Source: Clusia tigrina
Taxonomy: Eukaryota; Arthropoda; Insecta; Diptera; Clusiidae
Direction: 5' to 3'
Length of the DNA stretch: 64,000 nucleotides
Assembly: GCA_920105625.2 (NCBI GenBank)
Contig: OV050030.1
Coordinates: 30,498,516 to 30,562,515, forward strand
Of the stretch, positions 10,977 through 21,479 are shown one piece after another; position 1 is the stretch's first letter; every line of letters starts with the position of its first letter. The notes under the pieces were generated by a model. It was not told the DNA's origin. It did not search any database and was given only the letters and a program-made list of their open reading frames with translations. The translations under genes and the position numbers were made by a program.

Positions 10977-11762
10977 ATGTACAAGCTCCACATTTTACTA
11001 ACAATCACGTTCACTGCTTTCACAGTAACAGCGGCTGTTCCCAAGACCCGCATCATCGGCGGAGATGTGGTCAACATAGCAAAACATCCATATCTCGTCT
11101 CTATGCGGCACAAAGCCCATGCGGAGAGTCCTTATCTGCACAAGTGCGCTGGTAGCATCTACTCCGATCGCATTGTCATCACAGCTGCTCAGTGTGTTGT
11201 GAATTTCGGCGAGCAGGATCGGATTATAGTAGTGGCTGGAGCCAACACTCGTACTGGCGGCGATGGTCAGCTTTATCCGGTGAAAAATTGGATTTCACAT
11301 CCCGGTTTCTCTGTGAGAATGGTGGATTACGATATTGGCATCCTAATACTAGACGAGCCATTCAGTCTGACGCCCAACGGTATACGCAGCATTGGCATTA
11401 GAGAAACCCGTCCTGATAACGGCAAAAAGGGCACCGTAGTCGGTTGGGGTTACCGTGAGGAATTTGGCCCGTCTTCATATTACTTGCTGGACGTCCAAGT
11501 GCCAATTGTTAGCACAGAAGATTGCATTGAATCGTATGGAGTTGGTGAAGTTACCGAGCGTATGATCTGTGCCGGTTATTTGCAAAGCGGTGGGAAAGAT
11601 GCCTGTCAAGGTGACACTGGTGGTCCGTTAGTAATTGAAGGCGAACTGGTCGGTTTGGTGTCCTGGGGACGCGGTTGTGCTCGCCCCGGTTATCCGGGCG
11701 TGTACACTTTTGTGGGCAGTTTGACGAAGTGGATCGATGACACTATTAAAGCGAATACTTAA
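10977..11762 (+). CDS. serine protease homologue (trypsin fold, His57Gln and Ser195Thr)
   Basis: A 261 aa single-exon protein. Residues 1-20 form a signal peptide. The activation-like site is Arg25-Ile26 (RIIGG). The His loop reads ITAAQC, so the catalytic histidine is Gln72 (codon CAG). Asp119 (YDIGIL) is kept. The nucleophile motif reads GDTGGP, so the catalytic serine is Thr214 (codon ACT). Asp208 (position 189) and the SWGRGC strand are trypsin-like. All six cysteines of the three disulfides are present and no stop or frameshift interrupts the frame. Loss of two triad residues should abolish normal proteolysis, which places it among insect serine protease homologues; some of these act as cofactors in prophenoloxidase or clip-protease cascades. 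No clip domain is present. It sits between two catalytic paralogues in the same orientation. Confidence 0.93.
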   Translation: MYKLHILLTITFTAFTVTAAVPKTRIIGGDVVNIAKHPYLVSMRHKAHAESPYLHKCAGSIYSDRIVITAAQCVVNFGEQDRIIVVAGANTRTGGDGQLYPVKNWISHPGFSVRMVDYDIGILILDEPFSLTPNGIRSIGIRETRPDNGKKGTVVGWGYREEFGPSSYYLLDVQVPIVSTEDCIESYGVGEVTERMICAGYLQSGGKDACQGDTGGPLVIEGELVGLVSWGRGCARPGYPGVYTFVGSLTKWIDDTIKANT

Positions 11763-12940
11763 TGCTAGGTGGGATGCTATGTGAAATGATGATGATGTTT
11801 ATAAGTAAATATAATTATTAATCATAATTATTTTCCTAATTATAATTAAAATTGATATTAACTGATCGCTATTAATGCTAAGTAAATATGGACAAATAAA
11901 TGCGAATATCTTTTAAGCCTCAAATACTGTAGTAGAAGAGATTCAATAAGACGTTAGTAGGCCTCCATTGAGTAATAAGCTTCCAGTTGTCGTTTCAAAG
12001 ATTTCACTATCGACCAGGACATGGTCTTCGAAAGAAGCGATAAAAGGAACCAAGATGGAAAGAGGCAGGAGACGAAGGCCACGGATGGTCATACTCATTG
12101 CTTTAAGGTAACGTAATTATTTATAGTATCAAGGGATGTTTTCAATCCAGGGATTTCTAATGGTATTACTACCGCATAAGATTGGAATGAAATAATTATA
12201 TTTAGAGTTAAAATAAAATTAATAATGCTAATAAAAGGATTATTTAAATTTTTCTGTAAAATATTGGTACAAAATTTTAATAATAGGATTTATTACATAT
12301 TTTCTGGAAAATATTGGAACAAAATTTGGCCGAGACTGTGACTTTCTGTCATTATTCTCAGGTGTTCTACATTGAATCATACTTACATCACCCTATATTC
12401 AATCATGGTATCATGCAATCTGACACCCTTGAAGAATACATTAAGTGCTGTGCTACGAATCATTATTTCTTCTAGTATAACAATTCGTAACCCTAAAAGT
12501 ATGCAAATATTTTCGACGCCACTTCCACACATTTTCGTCAAATCAATTGACTGAGTTGTTATGGTGATTCTATAATGGGATTTGGCCACAAATAGTGAAT
12601 CGGTCGGTTCAGAGACCGTTCACTACCGACTTTTATGAATACACTGCACATGCATTGATAAGTTAATATAGAAGTGTTTGGACTGTAATGGTGCTCCGAT
12701 TTTCACTAAATTGTCCACAGCCCTTATGGGTGCTCATCATATTGTTAGGCGGGTGCGGCTGGAACATGCTGAGGAAGCTAACTACACACGTACGCTATAA
12801 AACCACGGCATTAAGACGTTGAGCACTGCAACTATGTGCAAGGAAGAGAGGCAACACATTGCATAACACCTGCAAAGACACCGAGCCGCACATGCTTCCA
12901 GAGGCAGTGCGGCAGAGAAAGCATGGAAACAAGGAACTAT
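11763..12940. other. intergenic sequence
   Basis: A/T-rich 3' flank of the protease homologue, with AATAAA at about 11894-11899 as a possible polyadenylation signal. I see no gene in the rest. The last 250 bp begins to resemble LINE sequence. Confidence 0.4.
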
Positions 12941-14110
12941 GCAGTACGGCTTACTCGTCTCTTCTGACGATCTAGGAAGGCCGGGGGGGGAGGGTGGCTT
13001 TTTATGCCTGCAAAAGAGCTATAGGTAAAACCTGAGGAATTAAGCCTAGGGTAGCTCACTGGCTTTATACTGCAGTTGTCGGGCCCATTCTTCTATATGG
13101 AAATATTGTCTGGGGGACTGCAATGCAGAAAAGGACCTACTACGAAACACTTGGTAAGGCACAGAGATCAGCAGAATTAGCAATAAGTAGCACGCCAACC
13201 TTGGCATTGGTTATCATACTACATCTGCCACCCTTAGATCTCTGCTGCAAATTTTTAGCGGCATGTTCCGCCATTCGGCTCAAGACGAGCTCACAATGGA
13301 AAGCTGCTCCCTATGGACATGCCCATATGGACGTACCATATTAGAATCCTATACGGACATACCCAGTGATATTGATTACCTTCTTCCCTTTGTTTCGAAA
13401 GAAAAGTTTGGGTAAGGATTCCTTCCAGACAGGAATGGCTCGAGTGGGATCCATCACCAGATACTCCCATCAAAATATACGCAGACGTATCAAAAATGAA
13501 TACCGGTGTAGAATCAGGATTGTATTGCGAAACGCCCTCAATCAGTGAATCCACCAAACTAATGGATCACTGCAGTGTTTTTCAAGCGGAAGTAACCACT
13601 ATTCACGAAGCCTTGAATTGGTTGAGGATAAATGGGGAAACTGTCAAGGATATCTGTGGTTTATCAGACAGCCAAGCTGAACTAAGGGCTTTGAATGTAT
13701 TACAAATAACATCAAGGAGTATCTTAGACTGTTGCCGATCTCTCAATGAGATGACTAAACAATTCCATAACCATTTATGCTAGCTACCAGGCCATAGGGA
13801 TATACCAGGGAACTGCAAGGCTTTTCAACTTGCGAGAGACGGCACTTGTATGCCAAATGTCGGTAGGTATATGGGTGTACCTCCCGCGACTTGTAAGCTT
13901 CTCATAAGGGAGACACTAATTAATTCTACCAATCAAAGGTGGATCTGTGCCACTACCTGCGAAATCTCCAGGCAAACATGGCCGAGGCTAAATTTGCTTC
14001 TATCTAAGAATATCATTAGACTCAATAGACTACAAATTAGGTCTTTAATAGGAGCCCTCATGGGACATAATAGGAAATTATGCAAGAAGAATGGGAGTTT
14101 ATACGCATGA
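12941..14110 (+). pseudogene. LINE 3' fragment: RT thumb, RNase H, C-terminus
   Basis: Plus-strand relic. About 13050-13200 reads as PRVAHWLYTAVVGPILLYGNIVWG..MQKRTYYETL, the region just after the reverse transcriptase palm in R1/jockey-type LINEs. 13480-13783 is a broken RNase H with GVESGLYCETPSI, CSVFQAEVTTIHEALNWL and LSDSQAELRAL. 13850-14110 keeps a tail with LNRLQIRSLIGALMGHN. Several frameshifts separate the blocks. No 5' part remains. Confidence 0.75.
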
Positions 14111-14491
14111 TTTCATTGAAAAATTGCTCCACCAACGCGACTTCCTTCGGCTTTTCCCAGCCATAAACATAGTAATGCAGACAAGATTGTACTGATTTTT
14201 TGTTGTTTGTAGAATATGAGCAATCACAAAAACCCACCAAACTTAGCAAATATAGGCCTTAAATCAACTACGTGTATTGATTTCTTGGATTACCGGAATA
14301 TCAAATTTATAACGACATTTTCGCAGCACGACTTAACGTTTGCCACAAGTAGAGCACAAGCAATCTAATCGCCACTCTCAATCTTGACTGATAAACTGCA
14401 TTTTCGTTTCAAAATTGGGATGATTCTACAAACCGATTTTAAATTTATCGTCTGCTACTTTCAGTGTCAGATAACACTGGCAACTGAAGCA
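14111..14491. other. intergenic sequence before trypsin gene 3
   Basis: About 380 bp of A/T-rich sequence with no recognisable gene, leading into the TATA box of the next trypsin. Confidence 0.5.
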
Positions 14492-14532
14492 TATAAAGGC
14501 ACCGGACAGACGCCGACCATTCTAAATCAGTT
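14492..14532 (+). promoter_or_regulatory. core promoter of trypsin gene 3 (TATA and initiator)
   Basis: TATAAAG lies at 14492-14498 and an arthropod-type initiator TCAGTT at 14527-14532, 37 bp from the first T to the initiator A. This is slightly longer than the ideal 30-31 bp. The initiator is about 20 bp before the ATG, so the 5' leader would be very short, as is usual for fly trypsins. Confidence 0.65.
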
Positions 14533-14551
14533 CCTTCTTTGACCCACGAAC

Positions 14552-15349
14552 ATGATCCGCATCGCGTTATTCGTCGTCGGTGCTATTGTTGCCGGCGCTT
14601 GGGCCGATAACAAACCTCCGACAGTGGTTGGTGGTCGCATTGTCGGCGGTGAATTAGCTGACATCGGGGAGTTCCCACATCAGGTGTCGCTACGCGAACG
14701 TGGAAGACACTTTTGCGGCGGCAGCATTTTGTCCGCTGACATTATAGTCACTGCAGCTCATTGCGTGTCCGATATGCGGAATGTGAAGGGATTTACAGTG
14801 GCGGCTGGTGTGACGCTAAGAAGCCAGCGTGACGTCGAGATTCCGGTGCATTCATTCATCATACACGAAGAGTACCAGGAATTCAATAACAATAACGACA
14901 TTGCTATTTTGGTGTTGAGTCAGCCATTATCCTTCAATGCAAACATTCAACCGATTGCTTTGGCCACGGAACGTCCTGAAGCAGGCACTGAAGTTACTGT
15001 TTCCGGTTGGGGGAAGGTGGCCGAAGAAGGGCCCGGCTCAGAACAATTGCAAAAGGTTAGCCTCAAAGTGATGGATGATTCCAAGTGCAAGAAAGCCTAT
15101 TCCATTAGATATACCAGTCGCATGATGTGTGCCGGTGTAGAAGCTGGTGGTAAGGACGCGTGCCAAGGTGATTCTGGTGGTCCTTTGATTGCGAACAACG
15201 AACTGGTTGGCATTGTCTCATGGGGCATCGGTTGCGGTCGCCTCGGCAAACCTGGTGTATATGCGTCGGTAGCCAGTTTGGAGAACTGGATAGTTTCCAC
15301 AGCGCAGCAGCACAGCAGTACTTATGTATCCAGAACGCGGAAAATGTAA
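14552..15349 (+). CDS. trypsin-like serine protease 3 (secreted, intact)
   Basis: A 265 aa single-exon S1A protease. Signal peptide at residues 1-18, short propeptide, activation at Arg29-Ile30 (RIVGG). Triad His70 (TAAHC), Asp116 (NNDIAIL), Ser208 (GDSGGP). Asp202 (position 189) and the SWGIGCG strand predict cleavage after Lys/Arg. Six cysteines are present. The C-terminus extends about 15 residues past the last helix with a basic end (SRTRKM). A TATA box and initiator lie just upstream and AATAAA at 15424-15429 downstream, so the transcript is compact at about 0.9 kb. It looks the most conventional of the four paralogues. Confidence 0.96.
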   Translation: MIRIALFVVGAIVAGAWADNKPPTVVGGRIVGGELADIGEFPHQVSLRERGRHFCGGSILSADIIVTAAHCVSDMRNVKGFTVAAGVTLRSQRDVEIPVHSFIIHEEYQEFNNNNDIAILVLSQPLSFNANIQPIALATERPEAGTEVTVSGWGKVAEEGPGSEQLQKVSLKVMDDSKCKKAYSIRYTSRMMCAGVEAGGKDACQGDSGGPLIANNELVGIVSWGIGCGRLGKPGVYASVASLENWIVSTAQQHSSTYVSRTRKM

Positions 15350-15423
15350 ACAAAGCTGTCATTGAGGAAGGAATCATTGAGGCTCGTAAAGGGAAGTCTT
15401 AACAAATTTCATAAAGAAAAATT

Positions 15424-15429
15424 AATAAA
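15424..15429 (+). terminator. polyadenylation signal of trypsin gene 3
   Basis: AATAAA lies 75 bp after the stop codon and is followed by A/T-rich sequence. It is the first canonical signal downstream. Confidence 0.6.
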
Positions 15430-15499
15430 ATCAAATTAAGCTTATGAAGTAATGTGGTTGTTTGCTTGAATAATTGTAGTGTATTTAAATACCAGGGAG

Positions 15500-16450
15500 T
15501 ACTAGCGCCGCGGCCCGGAAGGACCTATTGTGGTAAGCCCTATAATTCAATCTAACTTTAGGCTTCTGATAAATTGAAGCACTTTGGTAGGTTGAAGTTT
15601 CCAAATTATGGGAGAGTCTGTGACAAAACCCGCCAGAAATTTTAATCTCTTACTTTTGATCCTTGGACACTCACTTAGGATGTGTTCTCATGTTCCGGAG
15701 TAGTGCCCACAGAAAGATATGTCTGAGTCCAGTAAGATATGACTGACACGCCTATCTTGTTAAGGTGATACCTTAAGCAGCAGTGCCCTGTCAGATACCC
15801 CAGTAGAGTTGTAAGTCTTTCGCGGTTCAGGGTTAGTATCCTTTTGGAGATACCTCTGTTTGGGGTAAGAACTCTCTTTGACTGTCTTTGGTCAGAAGCG
15901 TGTTTCCATTGAGTAGCTATCGGAGTTTCTTCCCATTTCGTAAGTAGGCCTGCAGAGTGGCATTAGCCACACCACAGAAAAGTTCAGGGGCACCCCCCTT
16001 TTTCGAGGGTGAAAAATATACATGTTAAATTTGTGTTTCATTTCGCAGCCAGGAGATATTTTTTATGCCCCACCATATACAACAGATCTGAGTTCATTCC
16101 CAGTATCTCATTCATATGCAGGCACCCAGCAAAGTGTGACATTGTTGTCTTTGCCTAGTACATTTAGGAATTTATAACATTCTTCAGCCATTCGGGATGT
16201 ATAATGGTACGATCCCAGTGCCTTAAGAGCAGCCCGGCTGTCTGACATAATGTATATAAGCTTGCCGTTTAGTCTTCTACGAAGGCATTCTCGGATACAT
16301 ACTTCGATGGCAAAGACTTCTGCTTGAAATATAGCGGAAGGCTTGTCCATAGGGTACGCTTTTTTAAACAAGGGTCCTATTATGCCTGCTCCTGTATCAC
16401 CGTGCCTTCAAGCTTGAAACGAGTCCTCACTGGGTAATTGGTACTTTTTT
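15500..16450 (-). pseudogene. LINE 3' fragment: RNase H and C-terminus
   Basis: Minus-strand relic. 16371-16108 is open and reads AIFQAEVFAIEVCIRECL, IMSDSRAALKALGSYHYTS and NVTLCWVPAYE, a retroelement RNase H. Further toward 15780 the frame holds RRLTTLLGYLTGHCCLRYHLNKIGV, the conserved C-terminal block, with intervening stops and shifts. It is truncated at its 5' side near 16450. Confidence 0.78.
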
Positions 16451-16760
16451 ATATCCTTAAAACCATGCCATTAAAAAAAGGTTATATATATAGAAAAATC
16501 ATCAGCAACACTTTATGAGCCGATTTGAATTTTGTCCGTCTTTCCATTTGTCAGTTCGTCCTTCTGTGATCAATTTTTTCCACACCGTTTGGGATATTTT
16601 GGTGGAATTAACAATTATAGACTGAATCTGCAGATGGAACCATATATAAAACAATCGGACAAGAGACACGCCTACTTCTCGTTTACGCAACAGTGGACAC
16701 TGCAATTAAAATGACTACAAGGTCGGTCCAATTGATAACATGTTGAACAAATAAGGTAGT

Positions 16761-16990
16761 ATGTGGTGCATGAGGGTCTTCCTAGACTATATGCGAAATA
16801 TGGCTGGTATATATAATACGCTATATAAAGTGTTTGAATCCGGTGGGCGATCCAGAATGGGAAGATCACCGTTACGATGGAAGGACCAAGTTCAGGCTGC
16901 ACTCGGTGTTTCCAACTGGCGTCAGCGTAGGCTTAGCAGAGACGACTGGCGAAGGCTAATAACAATGACTGTCTGCCAATGATGATGATG
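16761..16990 (+). pseudogene. LINE extreme C-terminal fragment with TGA-repeat tail
   Basis: A short plus-strand frame (16761-16980) ends in GRSRMGRSPLRWKDQVQAALGVSNWRQRRLSRDDWRRL, the terminal block of several non-LTR polymerases. It is followed directly by (TGA)4-like sequence at about 16980-16991, which would be its simple-repeat 3' tail. Only about 230 bp remains. Confidence 0.6.
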
Positions 16991-17285
16991 TACCATGCCC
17001 ACATTAACATATTTTCCTAACTTAACAGTTATTCGAAATGTATGTGAAATTTGCTGTGAAAGGACACTATGAAGTCCATATGCAGGATATACGATGGAAC
17101 AGATAAAGCACATCCCACCTTCCTTATAAACAGTTCTCGGGACCCCACTTAAAATGTCCTCAGCTATTCTCTTGATAATAGAAATATGAATAATGTACAC
17201 TGGCTCGATGCTAATATGCACGCAAAGTTGGGCAACTGTTGAATGGAAACAAAACGGAAAAAATGAACACTGGCTATATATGAGA

Positions 17286-17882
17286 GAAAGAGATAGCATA
17301 ATGATCACTCATTATTGTATCAGTGACCAGTTTGGTAGGAAAGGGAAGGGAGTATTATTGTCTTATAGCATTGTCTAGAAAGAGACATTAATAACAAAGC
17401 ACATCAATGATTGTGAATATATTTGTACGAAAATTAGTTTATAGTTCGATAACTGGAGTAATAAACCTTTTCTGACTACTGTAAGATAGAAAGAGACAGG
17501 ATAATTGATGACTCATTATTGTATCAGTGACCAGTTTGACAGGAAAGGGACGTCAGCACTAATGACTTATAGCACTATCATGAAAGAAACAAGAATAGTA
17601 AAGCACTTCAATTATTGTGAATATACTATTACGAAAATTACTTTCTAGTACGATCACTGGATTATGGAAGTAATAAAATGTGTGTAAATAATATAAGACA
17701 GAAAGAGATAGCAAAATTGAAAACACCACATTGTACCAGTGACGTGTTGGAAGGAAAGGAATACCAGCATATTTGACTTACAGTGATGTCACGATAGAAA
17801 TATCAGCAGAAGGTCATATGGATTGGTGTGGATTCATTATGACGATATTTAGTTTCTAGTATGATAATTGGACCGTGGAAGT
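17286..17882 (+). repeat. tandem repeat of about 205-212 bp, three copies
   Basis: Units start at 17286, 17489 and 17701, each with GAAAGAGA(T/C)A. Units 1 and 2 share ACTCATTATTGTATCAGTGACCAG, a GGAAAGGGA block, GACTTATAGCA/CTTATAGCA and a TACGAAAATTA block. Unit 3 is more diverged and is cut at about 17882 by a LINE. A further GACAGAAAGAGAC piece at about 19700 on the far side of that LINE suggests the array continued. No coding capacity is seen. It looks like a small satellite or the internal repeats of an unknown element. Confidence 0.75.
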
Positions 17883-19433
17883 TGGTTGGTTGGTTGGTTG
17901 GTTCAGGTGGCTAATCCACGGCATCCTTGTAAGAATCACAATTAGCGCCTTAGCGCCGATTTATAACTACTGCCCCTCCTAACCGCTGGAAAAAAATGAG
18001 TTGTTATTTAGATCCACTTTGTGGAATTTTGGTATTTTAGAAGATCCTTCGGTTTTACGGCTGAGAGGTCGAATAGTCCTACTAGAAAATAGTTTCCCAA
18101 GGCTCTATTTCTTGCGGCCGCCAGAGCTGGGCATTTGCAAAGAAAGTGAATTATTGTTTCCCTCTCGTCCCGGTTTTTACAACATCTACAATAGGTATTG
18201 AACGGTCTATAGATTTTCTCCCCACCTACTAGCCAGTGACCTGTAAAAACCGCCGTTTGTCGGCTGGTGTGTCTATGCTCCCTGTTTATAAGATCCCTTG
18301 ACCTAGCCATACTGGCCAGGTCGCCCGGGATGTATTGCACGTTGTAAGTGCCCTCCATCTTCTACCCGCCAAGGAGAGGCAGTGCAGGTAGATGCCCCTC
18401 TTGATCGCACCCAGAGAAACAGATACTAGTTCCGCATTGATTAGGTCTGCGCACTAATTCATCAGCCTTCTCATTCCCATCGATATTGCTATGGCCTGGA
18501 ACCCAGATGATTGAGATGTCAACATGAAGACTTTGCGCTCTAAGATCATCCCTACAATGTCTGACCAACCAGGAGTTGATGGTGTTTGACTGTAGAGCCT
18601 TTATAGTAGCCTGGCTGTCCACAAAAATGGCAACGTTGCTTCTTTGTCCTTCTCTAATGTATTGGGTAATTTGCCGAAACGCCTCCCTGATGGCGAGCAC
18701 TTCCGTCTGAAAAACTGTAGCCTCATCAGGTAGGCGTGTATAGTAATTGATGCTAGCATGTGTTGAAAATACCCCAGCGCCTACACCCCGATCCATTTTG
18801 GACCCGTCTGTATAAATGGGTATATCATATTCCGTTTCAAATTTTCGCCTTGACCATTCTTTTCTTGAAGGAAATATAACCGTGAAGTCCTTTTTGAAGT
18901 CTAGTTGTGGTACTTTGTAGTCTGTTGTTATTTGTGTTAGTTCCCTCGGCATTCGCTCAGCCAAGCAACCTGTCGCTTTTAACCTTAATGCAGATCAATG
19001 GGGAGCAGATGTACCATTACATTGAGTTCCTCCGAAGGACATGTTCGCAGGCACCCCGCAACGCCGGCACTCTTTGGACTCTACTGAGTCTCTGAACAAT
19101 ATAGCCTCTATCTAGCGCCGGCCACCAAACTATTGAGCTTAAGTGAGTACTAGACATCCAATGAGTGATATGGGGACGTAGTCCCCATTCTTTGACAAAC
19201 ATTATTTTGCATGAGTAGAAAGCTACATAGGCCTTCCGGACCCGTAACTCTATATTGCTTCTCCAATTTAGCTTGGGATCCAATATAACACCTAAGTATT
19301 TGGCCTTCTCTACAAGTTTTAGCTGTCGTCCACTAAGAGTCGGAAGCTTAAACATCGGAATTTTGGTCTTGTTGGTGAAGAGTATCAATTTTGTTTTTTC
19401 GGGATTCACACCAAGTCCACACCCTATTACCCA
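17883..19433 (-). mobile_element. 5'-truncated LINE with CCAA-repeat tail
   Basis: A LINE 3' portion on minus. Its tail is (GGTT)5 on the plus strand at 17884-17903, that is a CCAA repeat after the gene. 19409-19017 is the reverse transcriptase thumb (KAKYLGVILDPKLNWRSNIELRVRKAY). 18964-18362 is RNase H (IYTDGSKMDRGVGAGVF, TVFQTEVLAIREAF, FVDSQATIKAL, IIWVPGHSNIDGNEKADELV). One in-frame stop at 18362-18364 separates it from 18358-18008, which holds FTGHW, CRCC..ETIIHFLCKCPALAAAR. A shift near 18990 divides the first two parts. Apart from these the copy is well preserved. It inserted into the third unit of the 210 bp repeat. Confidence 0.85.
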
Positions 19434-19769
19434 GGAATAAAATAAATTTCTATTGTTTACCTTTACCTAAAGTAATCTAAATTAATAGCATTCCACTTAC
19501 GAAATTGTTGACTAAGTCGAATTTAATAGAGGAGTTTATCAAGTCTCAGCTTTTCTTATAAGTCGCTTTTAAATACTGTTGATTCTTATCCGCTATTGAC
19601 TGATGTTGTTACCAAATTTCACAGAACTTTTTGAAATGTTCACGAAGATACTAAAATATTGTCCACTACTGGTGTCATCATCGTTTATGCCACATATTAT
19701 GACAGAAAGAGACAACATGACTAATGACTGATCACTCTTGATTTAACCATATATAAAGAGCAATGAATA

Positions 19770-21473
19770 TCGAATGTTCTAGGTTAGGTTAGGTTAGACT
19801 GGCCCGCCGTGAAGGGCACATATAGACCTGCAAGGTCCTTTGCGGTGCCAGATGAATATCCATTTAAGAGCTATAGTGTGAATCGTTGAACAGGGAGACG
19901 CTCGTAGCAAATCTTAAGAAAGAAACTATCCCTAGTTGTGCGACCTTTTCTAGTCCTTCAAACCAGGGGGCTCCCAGATGTGATAAGCGTGTTTTAGATA
20001 TTGCGGGGCATAGGCATAGTAGATTCTCCAAACTTCCTCTTGTGCCTTGCTCCCCGCATTTCCTGCATTCACTATTGTTTGTGAGTCCCATCCGTTTAGC
20101 ATGTACCGCCGTTAGACAGTGACCTGTGAGTACTCCTACTACCGATCTGCAATCCTTCCTCGGAAGTGCCAGCATTGATTTGGTCTGAGTACGGCTTGCA
20201 CATGAGCTTTGCGTTCTTACAAGTGGCATTACTCCACCGTTCTTTCACCTTTCTCATCATGTCATCTTCAATTCGGCTGTTGATCATTCTTAGAGGCATC
20301 AGTACGTTAGTTACTTGCTCGTTTGGTAGAAAGATTCCCCTTTTTGCAATCTCATTTGGTTCTAGGTTCTTATGCTCTGGCACCCAGTAGATATGTAGCT
20401 TCCGGTTGGTGGCCAGTCTATGCTGCCTTGCATTGCAGAACATTTCTGGAAGATGCACAGCATGAAGTTATAGCTCTGGACGCAGCCTGCCTATCTATGT
20501 AGCAGATTATTGTGGAGTTCGTAGTTTCTGCTATGCAGGCGAGCTCTGCGGCTTTCCATACTGCAAAAACTTCCGCTTGAAAGATGCTGCAGTAGTTTGG
20601 TAGTCTGAACGGCTGTTTGATATCTAGTTCGGGGCAGTAGACACCTGCTCCAACACCGTTCTCCATCTTCAAGCCGTCCGTGAATAGGTTGAAGGTTTTG
20701 CATTTAGCATTCATGCCCTTATGCCATCCCTCCTTTTCAATAGTTTTTTTAATTTGTTTCCGCAGGCTAAAAAGAGGAGTCACATAGTCAGTGTTGACCG
20801 TGAGACTTTGGGCCGTAGAGAGAATTCTTTAGTGGTCATCAACCTTCCCGCAGATTTTCCCGGAGGGTTTCCGCAAAGAGGTCGATTGGGGGTAAATTAA
20901 GAATATTGTTAAGAGCAGCCGTTGGTGTTGTCCTTAAGGCCCCCGTCACACACAGTGCCGCAAGTCTTTAGACTCTTTCCATAGGTATGCAATGAGTTTT
21001 CTTCCTAACAGCATTCCACCACACCAAAATACCGTAGAGTAAAAGAGGTATTGCTATGGATGTATAGCACCAATGCATCAGAGAAGGAGAGAGGCCCCAG
21101 GTACACCCAAGCATCTTTTTACAAGCATATAGAGCGTTGATAGCTTTCTTTACCCGTTCCTCTACATTGAGCTTCCATGAAAGCTTACTGTCTACTATTA
21201 CCCGTAAGTATTTGGTGTGGCTTTTTATAGTGAGTACCCTACTGCTCAGTTTTGGTGGTCTCCACGGCGGGATCTTATACCTTCTACGGAAAAGTATCAG
21301 GACGCTTATGGCTGCTTGTGTCGCCCAGCTGTATATGGTTCTAAGAGTGTCGGTCATTAGGTCACTGAGAGTCGACCAGCATTTCCCTGTTATAACTATG
21401 GCTATTTCATCAACATATGCCACCAGCTTTACCGTGAAACTTCATCTTTTCCAGTATTTTTCGAATGTTCTAG
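19770..21473 (-). mobile_element. 5'-truncated LINE with 13 bp target duplication
   Basis: The LINE body (19783-21460) is flanked by the direct repeat TCGAATGTTCTAG at 19770-19782 and 21461-21473. Its tail on the plus strand is GTTAGGTTAGGTTAG. 21423-20968 is the reverse transcriptase end, with the catalytic motif degraded to YVDE, then TKYLRVIVDSKLSWKLNVEERVKKAI. 20783-20418 is RNase H (LFTDGLKMENGVGAGVY, SIFQAEVFAVWKAAEL), and 20458-19864 covers YWVPEHKNLEPNEIAKRG, GVLTGHCLTAVHAKRMGL and CRKCG..SLENLLCLCP. Three frameshifts show it is dead. Target duplication plus simple tail plus 5' truncation is the signature of target-primed reverse transcription. Confidence 0.88.
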
Positions 21474-21479
21474 ATATAC

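Noticed and set aside
19781..19797. TTAGG telomere-like repeats
   Set aside because: Only three units, directly at the 3' end of a LINE with target duplications. Flies do not use TTAGG telomeres.
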